A stretch of 33,685 nucleotides of DNA from Sedimenticola sp. (lineage in GTDB: Bacteria > Pseudomonadota > Gammaproteobacteria > Chromatiales > Chromatiaceae), in NCBI GenBank assembly GCA_027068675.1, contig JAMOMH010000311.1, positions 1 to 33,685 of the forward strand, given 5' to 3'. The number at the start of each line of letters is the position of its first letter. Within the stretch, counting starts at the first letter, position 1. Shown here in pieces: positions 9,824 through 16,679 of the stretch. Under the pieces are notes generated by a model. That model was not told the DNA's origin. It made no database searches and saw nothing but the letters and a program-made list of their open reading frames with translations. The position numbers were made by a program, and so were the translations under genes.

Positions 9824-11464
9824 TTAACCCTGTTTAATTGCTGTTGTAATGAGGTGAAACCAGTCAAAACCAGGGGTTGATTCGATCAATTTGTTAGCCA
9901 CAATTTGAGAGGCGGGCCAATTTTCAGCTACCTCATACTGCCGACTATTGGCATATAGCCCTTTGGCAACCAGTATAGAAGAGGGGCGATTGAGGCCATT
10001 GTTGATCACAATGGCGGGCTGGAATGCGGTATCGGTGTGTGTGGTTGTGATGGGGCGTAGTGTAATGGTTTTAACTTGCCCCGGGATAAATTGGACACCA
10101 ATCTCCAAGGTGTTCTCACTCTGTTTCATGCAGCGGCGGATAACGGCGAGTTGGCCACCTGCTCTCTTCTCCTCCGTCTCCTGACGGATCAAAATGAGCT
10201 GCCCCACTTTGGGCAATATATTGCTGGATAGGCTGATATGCAGAGCCAGCCCGTTCTTGCTACGATTGAGCTGGCGACAGCGTAACTCCTCATAATTGAC
10301 CTTGATTGGGTTGTTCTCATGCAGCTCAAAGCCTAGCACTAGCGAGTCGTCAAGATCAGGTGGAGTGATAAATTCAGCGGCCTCCTCTCCATCTTCATCC
10401 TGTAATAGAAAGTGGTGAATGCTGCTGATTCCAATAGATATCTGTACCCAGCCGTAGGCATTCTCACGCTGACCTTGTCTCTCCTGTCGAATGTGCCAAG
10501 ACTTTAATATCCGCTTTAAAATGTTGATGGCATCATTACGTAGGTGGTGCTGAAGAGCAGCGGGGAGATCCTCCTTGTTTAGCAGAATGGCTTGGATATC
10601 CTCCTGAACTCTTTTGCTCACAGGGAGCAAATTGAGAAGACGATGTTGCTTGGGGTCGAGTTGATTTTTGTGATTTTCAAACTGCTGTGGTGGACGGCTG
10701 CTGGATAAATCTAGAATGAATTTCCCAGTGGGATCACTGTTTTCGGTAGGCTGTTCCAGAGTGGCTAAACTGGCATATTGATCAAGATAATCAAAACAGA
10801 CACGTGCCTCATTGGGTTGTAGATGACCAGGATCGAGCAGACTCAGTAAGAGTGTACGCTTCAGTTGATGGCTGATAGTTGCATTTTTTACCTCGGCCTG
10901 AGTGGGATCGGTCACCAGCTCATTTTCCATCTTTAGACGCTCTGCTAGCGTATAGAGGCGCATGATTTCGTGCCAGCTGTTGGCTATTTTTGCATCATAC
11001 TGCTCGTAGGCGAGGCGTAGCTCCAGAGAGAGGAGTTTTGTCGCAAAATAGATGCTTGTCAGTAACCTCTTCTGCCCTGTTAGCCAGCTGCGATGTTGTA
11101 GCTGTTGGTTGATGACATGTTTGTAGCCATAGGCTGCCTCTGTTATGAGTTGCCGCAGCAGCTCATACTCTTGGTCGGTTTGATTTTGTGTCTGTGTCAG
11201 GATTAATCGGTTGATATATGGACGATAACATTCGATCAGCTCCAGGCGGTTTTTAATCTGCCCAGGGTATCTATTGAGCAGTGTGATCGCTTTGGTTATC
11301 TGTTTGGCAATCTGATTTTCATTGGCATTGGGGAGTGAGCTGAGCCACTTGTTGAGCGGGCCAACCTCAGAAAGGACGCTAGGGCTCTCCACCTGATCGG
11401 GTGCAGGGACGGTAAAACGTTCATTTTGCTCTTTTTTGTCTGTTGATTTGAATCTGTTCAGCAT
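9824..11464 (-). CDS. Large protein with degenerate C-terminal PilZ-like region
   Basis: A 546-residue protein without signal peptide or membrane segment, so probably cytoplasmic. Residues ~40-330 are predominantly helical and rich in Leu, Gln and Glu. From ~335 the protein becomes beta-rich: GWVQISIGISSIHHFL, then CRQLNRSKNGLAL (N400-x-S-x-x-G405) and IGVQFIPG near 455-462. This resembles the DxSxxG...GVQF core of PilZ domains, which bind cyclic di-GMP, but Asp is replaced by Asn and no clear RxxxR anchor is seen in the usual place. It could be a non-binding PilZ descendant or a related fold. It lies downstream of a CpdA-like gene on the same strand, 92 bp away. Function unknown. Confidence 0.6.
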   Translation of the reverse strand: MLNRFKSTDKKEQNERFTVPAPDQVESPSVLSEVGPLNKWLSSLPNANENQIAKQITKAITLLNRYPGQIKNRLELIECYRPYINRLILTQTQNQTDQEYELLRQLITEAAYGYKHVINQQLQHRSWLTGQKRLLTSIYFATKLLSLELRLAYEQYDAKIANSWHEIMRLYTLAERLKMENELVTDPTQAEVKNATISHQLKRTLLLSLLDPGHLQPNEARVCFDYLDQYASLATLEQPTENSDPTGKFILDLSSSRPPQQFENHKNQLDPKQHRLLNLLPVSKRVQEDIQAILLNKEDLPAALQHHLRNDAINILKRILKSWHIRQERQGQRENAYGWVQISIGISSIHHFLLQDEDGEEAAEFITPPDLDDSLVLGFELHENNPIKVNYEELRCRQLNRSKNGLALHISLSSNILPKVGQLILIRQETEEKRAGGQLAVIRRCMKQSENTLEIGVQFIPGQVKTITLRPITTTHTDTAFQPAIVINNGLNRPSSILVAKGLYANSRQYEVAENWPASQIVANKLIESTPGFDWFHLITTAIKQG

Positions 11465-11471
11465 AGGTTCA

Positions 11472-11551
11472 CAGTGAGTATTATTTAAATTATTGTCGAT
11501 ACTACTGTTGCGGCATAGACCGAGGATACTTGAGGTGGCGCTTACTCACTG
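11472..11551. repeat. Separated 9-bp inverted repeat between the CpdA-like and PilZ-like genes
   Basis: CAGTGAGTA (11472-11480) and TACTCACTG (11543-11551) are perfect reverse complements separated by 62 bp. They bracket the 92-bp gap between the end of the CpdA-like gene and the start of the next gene. They could form a long stem-loop or be a pair of operator half-sites; no T-run follows. Confidence 0.3.
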
Positions 11552-11556
11552 CAGGC

Positions 11557-12390
11557 CTAATAACCTCTTGATTTAAGGTCAACTTTTCCTGGGATACTCT
11601 CTAGTCGTTTAATGCCACTCTGAATGGTGCCATCAGGCAACAGTGCCAGCCAGCGATAGCCAGGTGGTTGTTCATCAACACTAAAATCATCCTGATTAGG
11701 GGCGAACTGGATGCAGGTTGATGGTGATCCCATCATCGCTATGCCGTTGTACTGTTGTTCAAAAGTTTGATGGATGTGGCCGTAGAGGATCCCCTTTATT
11801 TGAGGGTGTTTATTGATCACCGCAAATAGCTCATCCGAGTTTCTAAGTGCGATGCGATCCAACCATGTGCTGCCAGTTTTGATGGGGTGGTGGTGTAGGC
11901 AGATGAGTGTGTTGCTATTGCTATTTTCACAGAGTTTTTGATCGAGGAGGTCTAACTGTTTTTGGCTAAGGTGGCCACTTACTTTACCGATGATGGATGA
12001 GTCAAGTAGTAGGATAGACCAACCACTTTTCTGTAGTAAAAAAGGGAAGCCATCTTGGTGTTTGGCGCAGGTGGCTAAGAGCTGTTCAGTGCTGTCATGG
12101 TTACCTGGTAGGTAGTAGGTGGGTGTCTCTAGCCGTGCCAGCTGCTGCTGTAAAATTGAGTAGCCCTCATTTGAGTTGTCGTGAGTGAGGTCACCGGTGG
12201 CTAGAATGATATCAGCCTGCCCAATGTGCTTTTGAGCGTGGTTAATAACCTGCTTAAAGGCGTTCAGTGTATTCAGCCCAATTAAACGGTGTGCTTTATT
12301 GGCAGAGAGGTGTGTGTCTGATACCTGCAATAGGCACACACTTCCGGCAGGAAGATTGTCGAATGGCGTTGACGGTGGTTTAGAACTCAT
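11557..12390 (-). CDS. cpdA: CpdA-like 3',5'-cyclic-nucleotide phosphodiesterase
   Basis: Calcineurin-like metallophosphoesterase resembling class III cyclic-AMP phosphodiesterases. The dinuclear metal ligands appear in order: QVSDTHLSA (D25, H27), ATGDLTHD, LPGNHDST, LICLHHHPI and LYGHIHQTF. With the start at ATG 12390 the protein has 277 residues, the usual CpdA length. An in-frame TTG at 12456 would add 22 residues with no counterpart in the family, so I reject it. No strong Shine-Dalgarno is visible. It sits 128 bp downstream of the aldolase/dehydrogenase gene. Substrate is inferred from family resemblance; other phosphodiester substrates are possible. Confidence 0.8.
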   Translation of the reverse strand: MSSKPPSTPFDNLPAGSVCLLQVSDTHLSANKAHRLIGLNTLNAFKQVINHAQKHIGQADIILATGDLTHDNSNEGYSILQQQLARLETPTYYLPGNHDSTEQLLATCAKHQDGFPFLLQKSGWSILLLDSSIIGKVSGHLSQKQLDLLDQKLCENSNSNTLICLHHHPIKTGSTWLDRIALRNSDELFAVINKHPQIKGILYGHIHQTFEQQYNGIAMMGSPSTCIQFAPNQDDFSVDEQPPGYRWLALLPDGTIQSGIKRLESIPGKVDLKSRGY

Positions 12391-12518
12391 TGATGGCGAA
12401 TTTGACTTTTGCCTAATACATAAATTAATACTAGCCAATTTTTGAGCAAGCAACAAAGCTGAAATGGTAAAATATGGACTATGTCATACTGTTTTAGGCA
12501 ATTTATGACCTAGTCGAA

Positions 12519-14483
12519 CTAGATAACCCGCTCATTGCCACCATCAATAGGGAGTTGGGCGCCCGTTGTTTTTGCAAACAGTGGGCCACACATCTCTGCT
12601 GCTAACGCTGCAACATCATGGCTGGTGATCTCTGTCTGTAGCACATTCTTTGTTTTGTAGGCCTCAACGGTCATGCCGTAGTGAGCAGCACGCGATTGAA
12701 GAACTTCATCGCTCCAGATAGCTGTGTCAAATACTGCATCGGGATGCAGTGAGTTGATGCGGATGTTATCGATGCCCCACTCCAAAGCGGCAATACGGGC
12801 TAGTTGATTGAGTGCTGCCTTTGATGCGGAGTAGGCCGCTGCACCTGGGCCTGGGGCAGGTACATTTTTAGATCCGATAACGACCACGCGGCCACCCGTA
12901 GGTGCCTCTTTTAATAGCGGGTGAGCCGTGCGCATGAGTACCATATTGGCATCAAGATTGACCGCCATCACCTTGTGCCATAGATCATCGGGCAGCTCGT
13001 TAATGCGCTTGCCACCAGGGAACATGCCTGCATTGAGGATGAGCATATCGAGACCGCCAAACCGCTGAGTGGTGGTTTCAAGTGCCTCTTCAAGCTGCTG
13101 GGTATCGGTGACATCACACTGTAGACCTAGAAAATCGGTTCGCTGGTGTAGCTTGCAGATAGTGGGATTGATATCGAGACCAACAACAGCTGCACCACGC
13201 GCCAATAGTGCCTCTACACAAGCGCTGCCGATACCCGAGGCGGCTCCTGTTACCAGTGCAATCTCACCTTGGAATTTTGGCGCAGAACCACTTTTGCGTA
13301 GTTTAGCCTGCTCAAGCTCCCAGTACTCCACCTCTAGCACTTTGTCGGCAGGTAGAGCCTGCCAGCCGCCAAGTTGCTCAGCACGCTGAATAATCTGCAT
13401 GGTGTGGTGGTAGATATCGGCGATGATGTCGCACTCTTTGGCTGATTTACCAATGCTGATCATCCCTAGTTCAGCATCAAGAATGACTCGTGGGGCAGGG
13501 TCTAGCATAGTGACATCTGCGGGAGCATGCTGCTTAAAATCATTTTGGTAGAAGGCTTTGTAGGCCTCTACGTCGCGCCCTAACAGAGGTAGCCGCTTGG
13601 TGCGGATGACATGGTCAGGTGTGGCTGGACCTTGCTGACTAATGGTGCTGAGGTCAGTACGTTGGCAAAAACTGAGGTCAGTTTTTGTGCTGTGGTAGCT
13701 CAATAGGGCGGGGAAACCTGCAATGGTTGAGAGAGCCTTCCGCAGCGCCGCCCGTTCATGGCGATGCTGGCCAATTAGTGGTGTGGTAGAGGTTTCCGTT
13801 AGCTGCCATGCTCCTTCAGCTTGAAGATAATCTTCGGCCTGTTGAACCAGATCAATCATTCGTAGGTATGAGGTTTTAGCGTCATCTGCGAATGAGAAGA
13901 TGCCGTGGTTCATCAGTACCATGCCGATTGTCCCTGCATGGGCCTCTGCTGCAAAGCGCTTTGCAACTAGGCGGGCCAGATCAAAACCCGGCATTACATA
14001 GGGGATGATGACCAGCTTATCACCATAGATCTGCCGAATGCGCGCCTCACCCTTAGCGGTATTGGTGATGGTGACAATGGCATCTGCGTGGGTGTGATCG
14101 ACATATTTAAAGGGTAAAGCAGCGTGCAGGATCGCTTCAACAGAACCAGTGGGTGCGGAGGCGATGGTCTGCTGGGTTTTCAACTCGTTGACCATATCAA
14201 GGTCGCTAAGTGACTCCAGTTGAGCCAGCTTTAGTAGATGAGCCAAGCGGATGGGGGTGAAACCAGGTGCCTCAATCGTGGCTAGATCCCAGCCAGACCC
14301 CTTAACGTAGAGGATCTCCTCCTCTTCGCCAACTAGGTTGGTCTCTCGAATTTTAACCGAGGTGTTGCCTCCGCCATGTAACACTAAATTGGGGTTACTG
14401 CCCAGCAGGCGTGAGCTATAGACACGCAGGGCCAGTTCATCTTCACAGCGAGCGGCTGTGCTGTCATCCCACAGATTTTCCAT
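12519..14483 (-). CDS. Bifunctional class II aldolase / short-chain dehydrogenase
   Basis: A 654-residue fusion. The N-terminal ~250 residues are a class II aldolase/adducin domain: HGGGNTSVK for phosphate binding, DHTHADAI (H-x-H-x-D) and MNHGIF supply zinc-ligand histidines. A middle linker follows, then an NAD(P)-binding short-chain dehydrogenase domain from ~405: ALVTGAASGIGSA, ILNAG, and catalytic Y-S-A-S-K in AAYSASKAALNQ. The layout matches the RhaD-type rhamnulose-1-phosphate aldolase/alcohol dehydrogenase family, in which a sugar-1-phosphate is split to DHAP and an aldehyde that the dehydrogenase oxidises or reduces. No rhamnose genes are nearby, so the substrate is open. It begins 9 bp after fabA and is probably in that operon. 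Confidence 0.85.
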   Translation of the reverse strand: MENLWDDSTAARCEDELALRVYSSRLLGSNPNLVLHGGGNTSVKIRETNLVGEEEEILYVKGSGWDLATIEAPGFTPIRLAHLLKLAQLESLSDLDMVNELKTQQTIASAPTGSVEAILHAALPFKYVDHTHADAIVTITNTAKGEARIRQIYGDKLVIIPYVMPGFDLARLVAKRFAAEAHAGTIGMVLMNHGIFSFADDAKTSYLRMIDLVQQAEDYLQAEGAWQLTETSTTPLIGQHRHERAALRKALSTIAGFPALLSYHSTKTDLSFCQRTDLSTISQQGPATPDHVIRTKRLPLLGRDVEAYKAFYQNDFKQHAPADVTMLDPAPRVILDAELGMISIGKSAKECDIIADIYHHTMQIIQRAEQLGGWQALPADKVLEVEYWELEQAKLRKSGSAPKFQGEIALVTGAASGIGSACVEALLARGAAVVGLDINPTICKLHQRTDFLGLQCDVTDTQQLEEALETTTQRFGGLDMLILNAGMFPGGKRINELPDDLWHKVMAVNLDANMVLMRTAHPLLKEAPTGGRVVVIGSKNVPAPGPGAAAYSASKAALNQLARIAALEWGIDNIRINSLHPDAVFDTAIWSDEVLQSRAAHYGMTVEAYKTKNVLQTEITSHDVAALAAEMCGPLFAKTTGAQLPIDGGNERVI

Positions 14484-14492
14484 GATGGTTAG

Positions 14493-15008
14493 TTAGAAAT
14501 TCTCGGTTGAGGTGAAGAGACCCACGCGTAGATCTTTGGCGTGATAGATCTCACGGCCATCAACCTCAACAATGCCATCAGCAATACCAAGTACCAGTTT
14601 ACGACTGATGACACGCTTCATATTGATTCGGTAGGTGACCTTTTTTGCTGTAGGCAGCACTTGGCCAGAGAACTTAACCTCGCCAACACCCAGTGCGCGG
14701 CCGTGACCCGGGTTGCCGACCCAGCCAAGAAAGAATCCGACCAGTTGCCACAAGGCATCCAGGCCTAGGCAGCCTGGCATCACAGGGTCGCCCGGGAAAT
14801 GGCAGTCGAAAAACCAGAGGTCGGGGCTGATATCAAGCTCGGCAATAATCTCCCCTTTACCGCAGAGACCACCCTCATCAGAGATGTGTATGATGCGATC
14901 TATCATCAGCATATCAGGCAGAGGCAGTTGGGCGTTGCCTGGGCCAAACATCTCGCCACGGCCACACTGAAGCAACTCTTCTTTGCTAAATGATGATTGT
15001 CTTGTCAT
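14493..15008 (-). CDS. fabA: 3-hydroxydecanoyl-ACP dehydratase/isomerase
   Basis: Dehydrates 3-hydroxydecanoyl-ACP and isomerises the trans-2 to the cis-3 product, the branch point to unsaturated fatty acids. At 171 residues it aligns closely with E. coli FabA from memory: [19 protein letters not shown], the hot-dog helix with catalytic His in [21 protein letters not shown] (the Asp follows in LDALWQ), and [21 protein letters not shown]. The ATG is preceded by AGGA at 7 bases. A fabB partner, often next to fabA, is not in this window; instead the aldolase/dehydrogenase follows by 9 bp. Confidence 0.97.
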   Translation of the reverse strand: MTRQSSFSKEELLQCGRGEMFGPGNAQLPLPDMLMIDRIIHISDEGGLCGKGEIIAELDISPDLWFFDCHFPGDPVMPGCLGLDALWQLVGFFLGWVGNPGHGRALGVGEVKFSGQVLPTAKKVTYRINMKRVISRKLVLGIADGIVEVDGREIYHAKDLRVGLFTSTENF

Positions 15009-15036
15009 ATTTTATCCTGAAGGAGTACGGCTATCT

Positions 15037-15059
15037 ATTATAGGCACGGCATTGCAATG
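15037..15059 (-). promoter_or_regulatory. Possible fabA -10 element with overlapping palindrome
   Basis: On the minus strand TATAAT (15042-15037) lies 28 bp before the fabA ATG. Just upstream is the perfect 10-bp palindrome CATTGCAATG (15050-15059), in the spacer where a repressor could act. No good -35 is found at 16-18 bp; a TTGACA occurs but 31 bp away. FabA genes are often under FadR- or FabR-type control; I cannot assign this site. Confidence 0.3.
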
Positions 15060-15131
15060 GATTCTGCTTTCCATGTCAAATTGAGAGATGCTAAGGAAAT
15101 GCTGAACAATCGTGACCTGTTTGGTGTTTCC

Positions 15132-15983
15132 CTAAGGCCAGACGATGTCGCTGTGCTCTTTTGTGAGGGGTGCTTGAGTGAGTTTGCCCAATTTATCGGA
15201 GGTCATCACAAGGTGGTTGTTCCAGCCGTGGCGTTGCATCATGGCGGGAATGGCATTTTTTAGTGCATGCAGTGAACCGACTAAAACCACCACCACACTC
15301 TCTGGCTCTTGTAGGGCCAATTTGATTTGGTAGGCCATAAAGGCATCTTTAAAGCGCTGCATATCGCAGAGCTGTGAAAAGGTGATTTTATGGCCAAGAT
15401 TCCCCCAATAGCTCTGCATGAAACGGGCATAGTTTGGCTCTTGCTCACAGCGGCTAAATTTTATCGCCCGTCGTTGCTCAATAGGCTCTTTTTCAACACC
15501 GTTGCTGATCACTGCGCGAATCTTTTTACGCGTTAAGTTAAGGCCGATCAGTTTGATTCGTTGTGATTGGGCATAACGGAAAATATCGGCGTAGTAGTGG
15601 TAGGGCACTGTCCAGTTCAGATAGTAATTTTTGATCAAACTAGACTCACTGGCATGGCCATAATACCAGCTCTTTAGGGCGCTATTTTGCTGTGCAGACA
15701 GCGCCTCAAGAGCAATGATCACCTGGCGGCCACTCTCATGTAGCTGCCGGATCACCTCTAACTGTACCTTGTGATCAATCTCACTATCGTGAGCCTCCCC
15801 GACAAAAATGATGCGATGGTCACCAATTCGTTGGATGAGATCCTCGGTGGCAATTGTTTGTTGGTTGCTTAGGTCATAAAAATGGCTGGGTAGTTGAGCG
15901 CAGCTGCTAAGCAGCAGCGAGCAGAGCAGCAGATAGTGAGGGGTATTGAAAATTGACCTTGGTCTCTCTGTTAATAGATGCAC
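15132..15983 (-). CDS. ChaN-like haem-binding lipoprotein
   Basis: Predicted outer-membrane or periplasmic lipoprotein of the ChaN (DUF399) family, which binds haem and is linked with iron uptake in Campylobacter. A hydrophobic segment ends in the lipobox LLSSC at about residue 28. The family blocks RIIFVGEAHDSEIDH and, near the C-terminus, VVVLVGSLHALKNAIPAMM are visible. Translation starts at GTG 15983; no ATG occurs before the lipobox. It is transcribed away from the nos island and toward fabA, with 123 bp between. The haem role is inferred from family; the adjacent haem-rich nos genes are suggestive but not proof of a link. Confidence 0.8.
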   Translation of the reverse strand: MHLLTERPRSIFNTPHYLLLCSLLLSSCAQLPSHFYDLSNQQTIATEDLIQRIGDHRIIFVGEAHDSEIDHKVQLEVIRQLHESGRQVIIALEALSAQQNSALKSWYYGHASESSLIKNYYLNWTVPYHYYADIFRYAQSQRIKLIGLNLTRKKIRAVISNGVEKEPIEQRRAIKFSRCEQEPNYARFMQSYWGNLGHKITFSQLCDMQRFKDAFMAYQIKLALQEPESVVVVLVGSLHALKNAIPAMMQRHGWNNHLVMTSDKLGKLTQAPLTKEHSDIVWP

Positions 15984-16094
15984 CTAGGAACCTGCTTGTG
16001 AAGTTGAAATAGATCGTAAATGGATAGATAGCTTGCTCTATTTAACAATAGATCGCTCCTCCTGGGAAGGTAGCTGTGGACCGGCTAAATATTA

Positions 16095-16108
16095 TTGATT
16101 TAAGTCAG
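16095..16108 (+). promoter_or_regulatory. DNR/FNR-type regulator binding site
   Basis: TTGAT-TTAA-GTCAG matches 9 of 10 informative bases of TTGAT-N4-GTCAA, the half-site arrangement used by DNR/NNR/FNR proteins of the Crp-Fnr superfamily. It lies 184 bp before the first gene of the nos island, a place compatible with anaerobic or NO-responsive activation of N2O reduction genes. The exact start site is unknown, so its spacing cannot be judged. Confidence 0.5.
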
Positions 16109-16251
16109 AAATTAATTCCCCTGCCCCTGTAGGGGCCGCTCTTATGCAAAATGCTCTGATTTATGAGTGAATTTTTTTAAGTGAAAGAACTAAAGTTCTA
16201 AAAAAGTTGGCCGAGAAATGGTTCAGCTGTCATAAAAAATGTTGATATATA

Positions 16252-16275
16252 GCATATAAGCAATTGTTTATATGC
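16252..16275. promoter_or_regulatory. 24-bp near-perfect palindrome before the first nos-island gene
   Basis: GCATATAA (16252-16259) and TTATATGC (16268-16275) are perfect arms around GCAATTGT; 11 of 12 base pairs of the 24-mer are complementary. It ends 5 bases before the AGGAG at 16281-16285. It could be a repressor operator over the leader or an RNA hairpin limiting access to the ribosome-binding site. Confidence 0.5.
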
Positions 16276-16291
16276 AGAAAAGGAGAATAAA

Positions 16292-16630
16292 TTGTTAGCC
16301 ACCATACAAAAATTACTACTGGTTCTACCCTTTGCAACAGTTACGGTTTTTGCTGCAGATTTACCGGGAGACCCAGTTGAAGGGGAGGAGATTTACATGG
16401 ATGTATGTGAAGAGTGCCATCAGGTTGATGGGACGGGTGAGAATGGAGCCACGGCTGGTGATTTTGTAAATGATAAAAAAATCCTTTCGCAATCAGATGA
16501 AGAGTTGCTGCTGACTATTTTTGATGGAAAAGGTGACCCGATAGATGGAATGCCATCAATGAAAGATGAGCTTAGCGATAAAGAGATGAAGGATGTCCTC
16601 TCCTATATTCGCCAAACCTTCGGCTCTTAG
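16292..16630 (+). CDS. Small periplasmic class I cytochrome c heading the nos island
   Basis: A 112-residue precursor: signal peptide to about residue 21 (LLLVLPFATVTVFA/AD) and an acidic mature domain of ~90 residues. One haem c site, CEECH at 39-43, lies near the mature N-terminus, and GMPSM (M87 or M90) supplies the likely distal Met. It resembles monohaem cytochromes of the c5/c-551 group. It starts with TTG at 16292; AGGAG six bases upstream supports this and no ATG is available. It lies 49 bp before nosZ, so it is a likely electron donor to the CuA site of NosZ; this is inference from position. Confidence 0.88.
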   Translation: MLATIQKLLLVLPFATVTVFAADLPGDPVEGEEIYMDVCEECHQVDGTGENGATAGDFVNDKKILSQSDEELLLTIFDGKGDPIDGMPSMKDELSDKEMKDVLSYIRQTFGS

Positions 16631-16679
16631 CTGACTTAATTCAAACGTAGATAGACTCTTTTTGCATGGGGATGGAAAA

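Larger units (their letters stand above)
15984..16291. promoter_or_regulatory. 308-bp divergent regulatory region upstream of the nos island
   Basis: No gene is seen here. The half nearest the nos genes contains, in order: a DNR/FNR-like site (16095-16108); a perfect GCCCC-TGTA-GGGGC hairpin (16123-16136); the palindrome AGAACT-AA-AGTTCT (16186-16199); and a 24-bp near-palindrome next to the ribosome-binding site (16252-16275). I cannot place a convincing sigma-70 promoter; TTGGCC at 16208 followed by CATAAA 18 bp later is weak. Confidence 0.6.

Noticed and set aside
15037-15079. TTGACA and TATAAT upstream of fabA as one promoter
   Set aside because: They are 31 bp apart, far beyond the 16-18 bp required.
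15057-15263. Plus-strand 68-codon open frame between fabA and the ChaN-like gene
   Set aside because: It overlaps the 3' end of the ChaN-like gene on the other strand, has no family features and covers the fabA promoter region.
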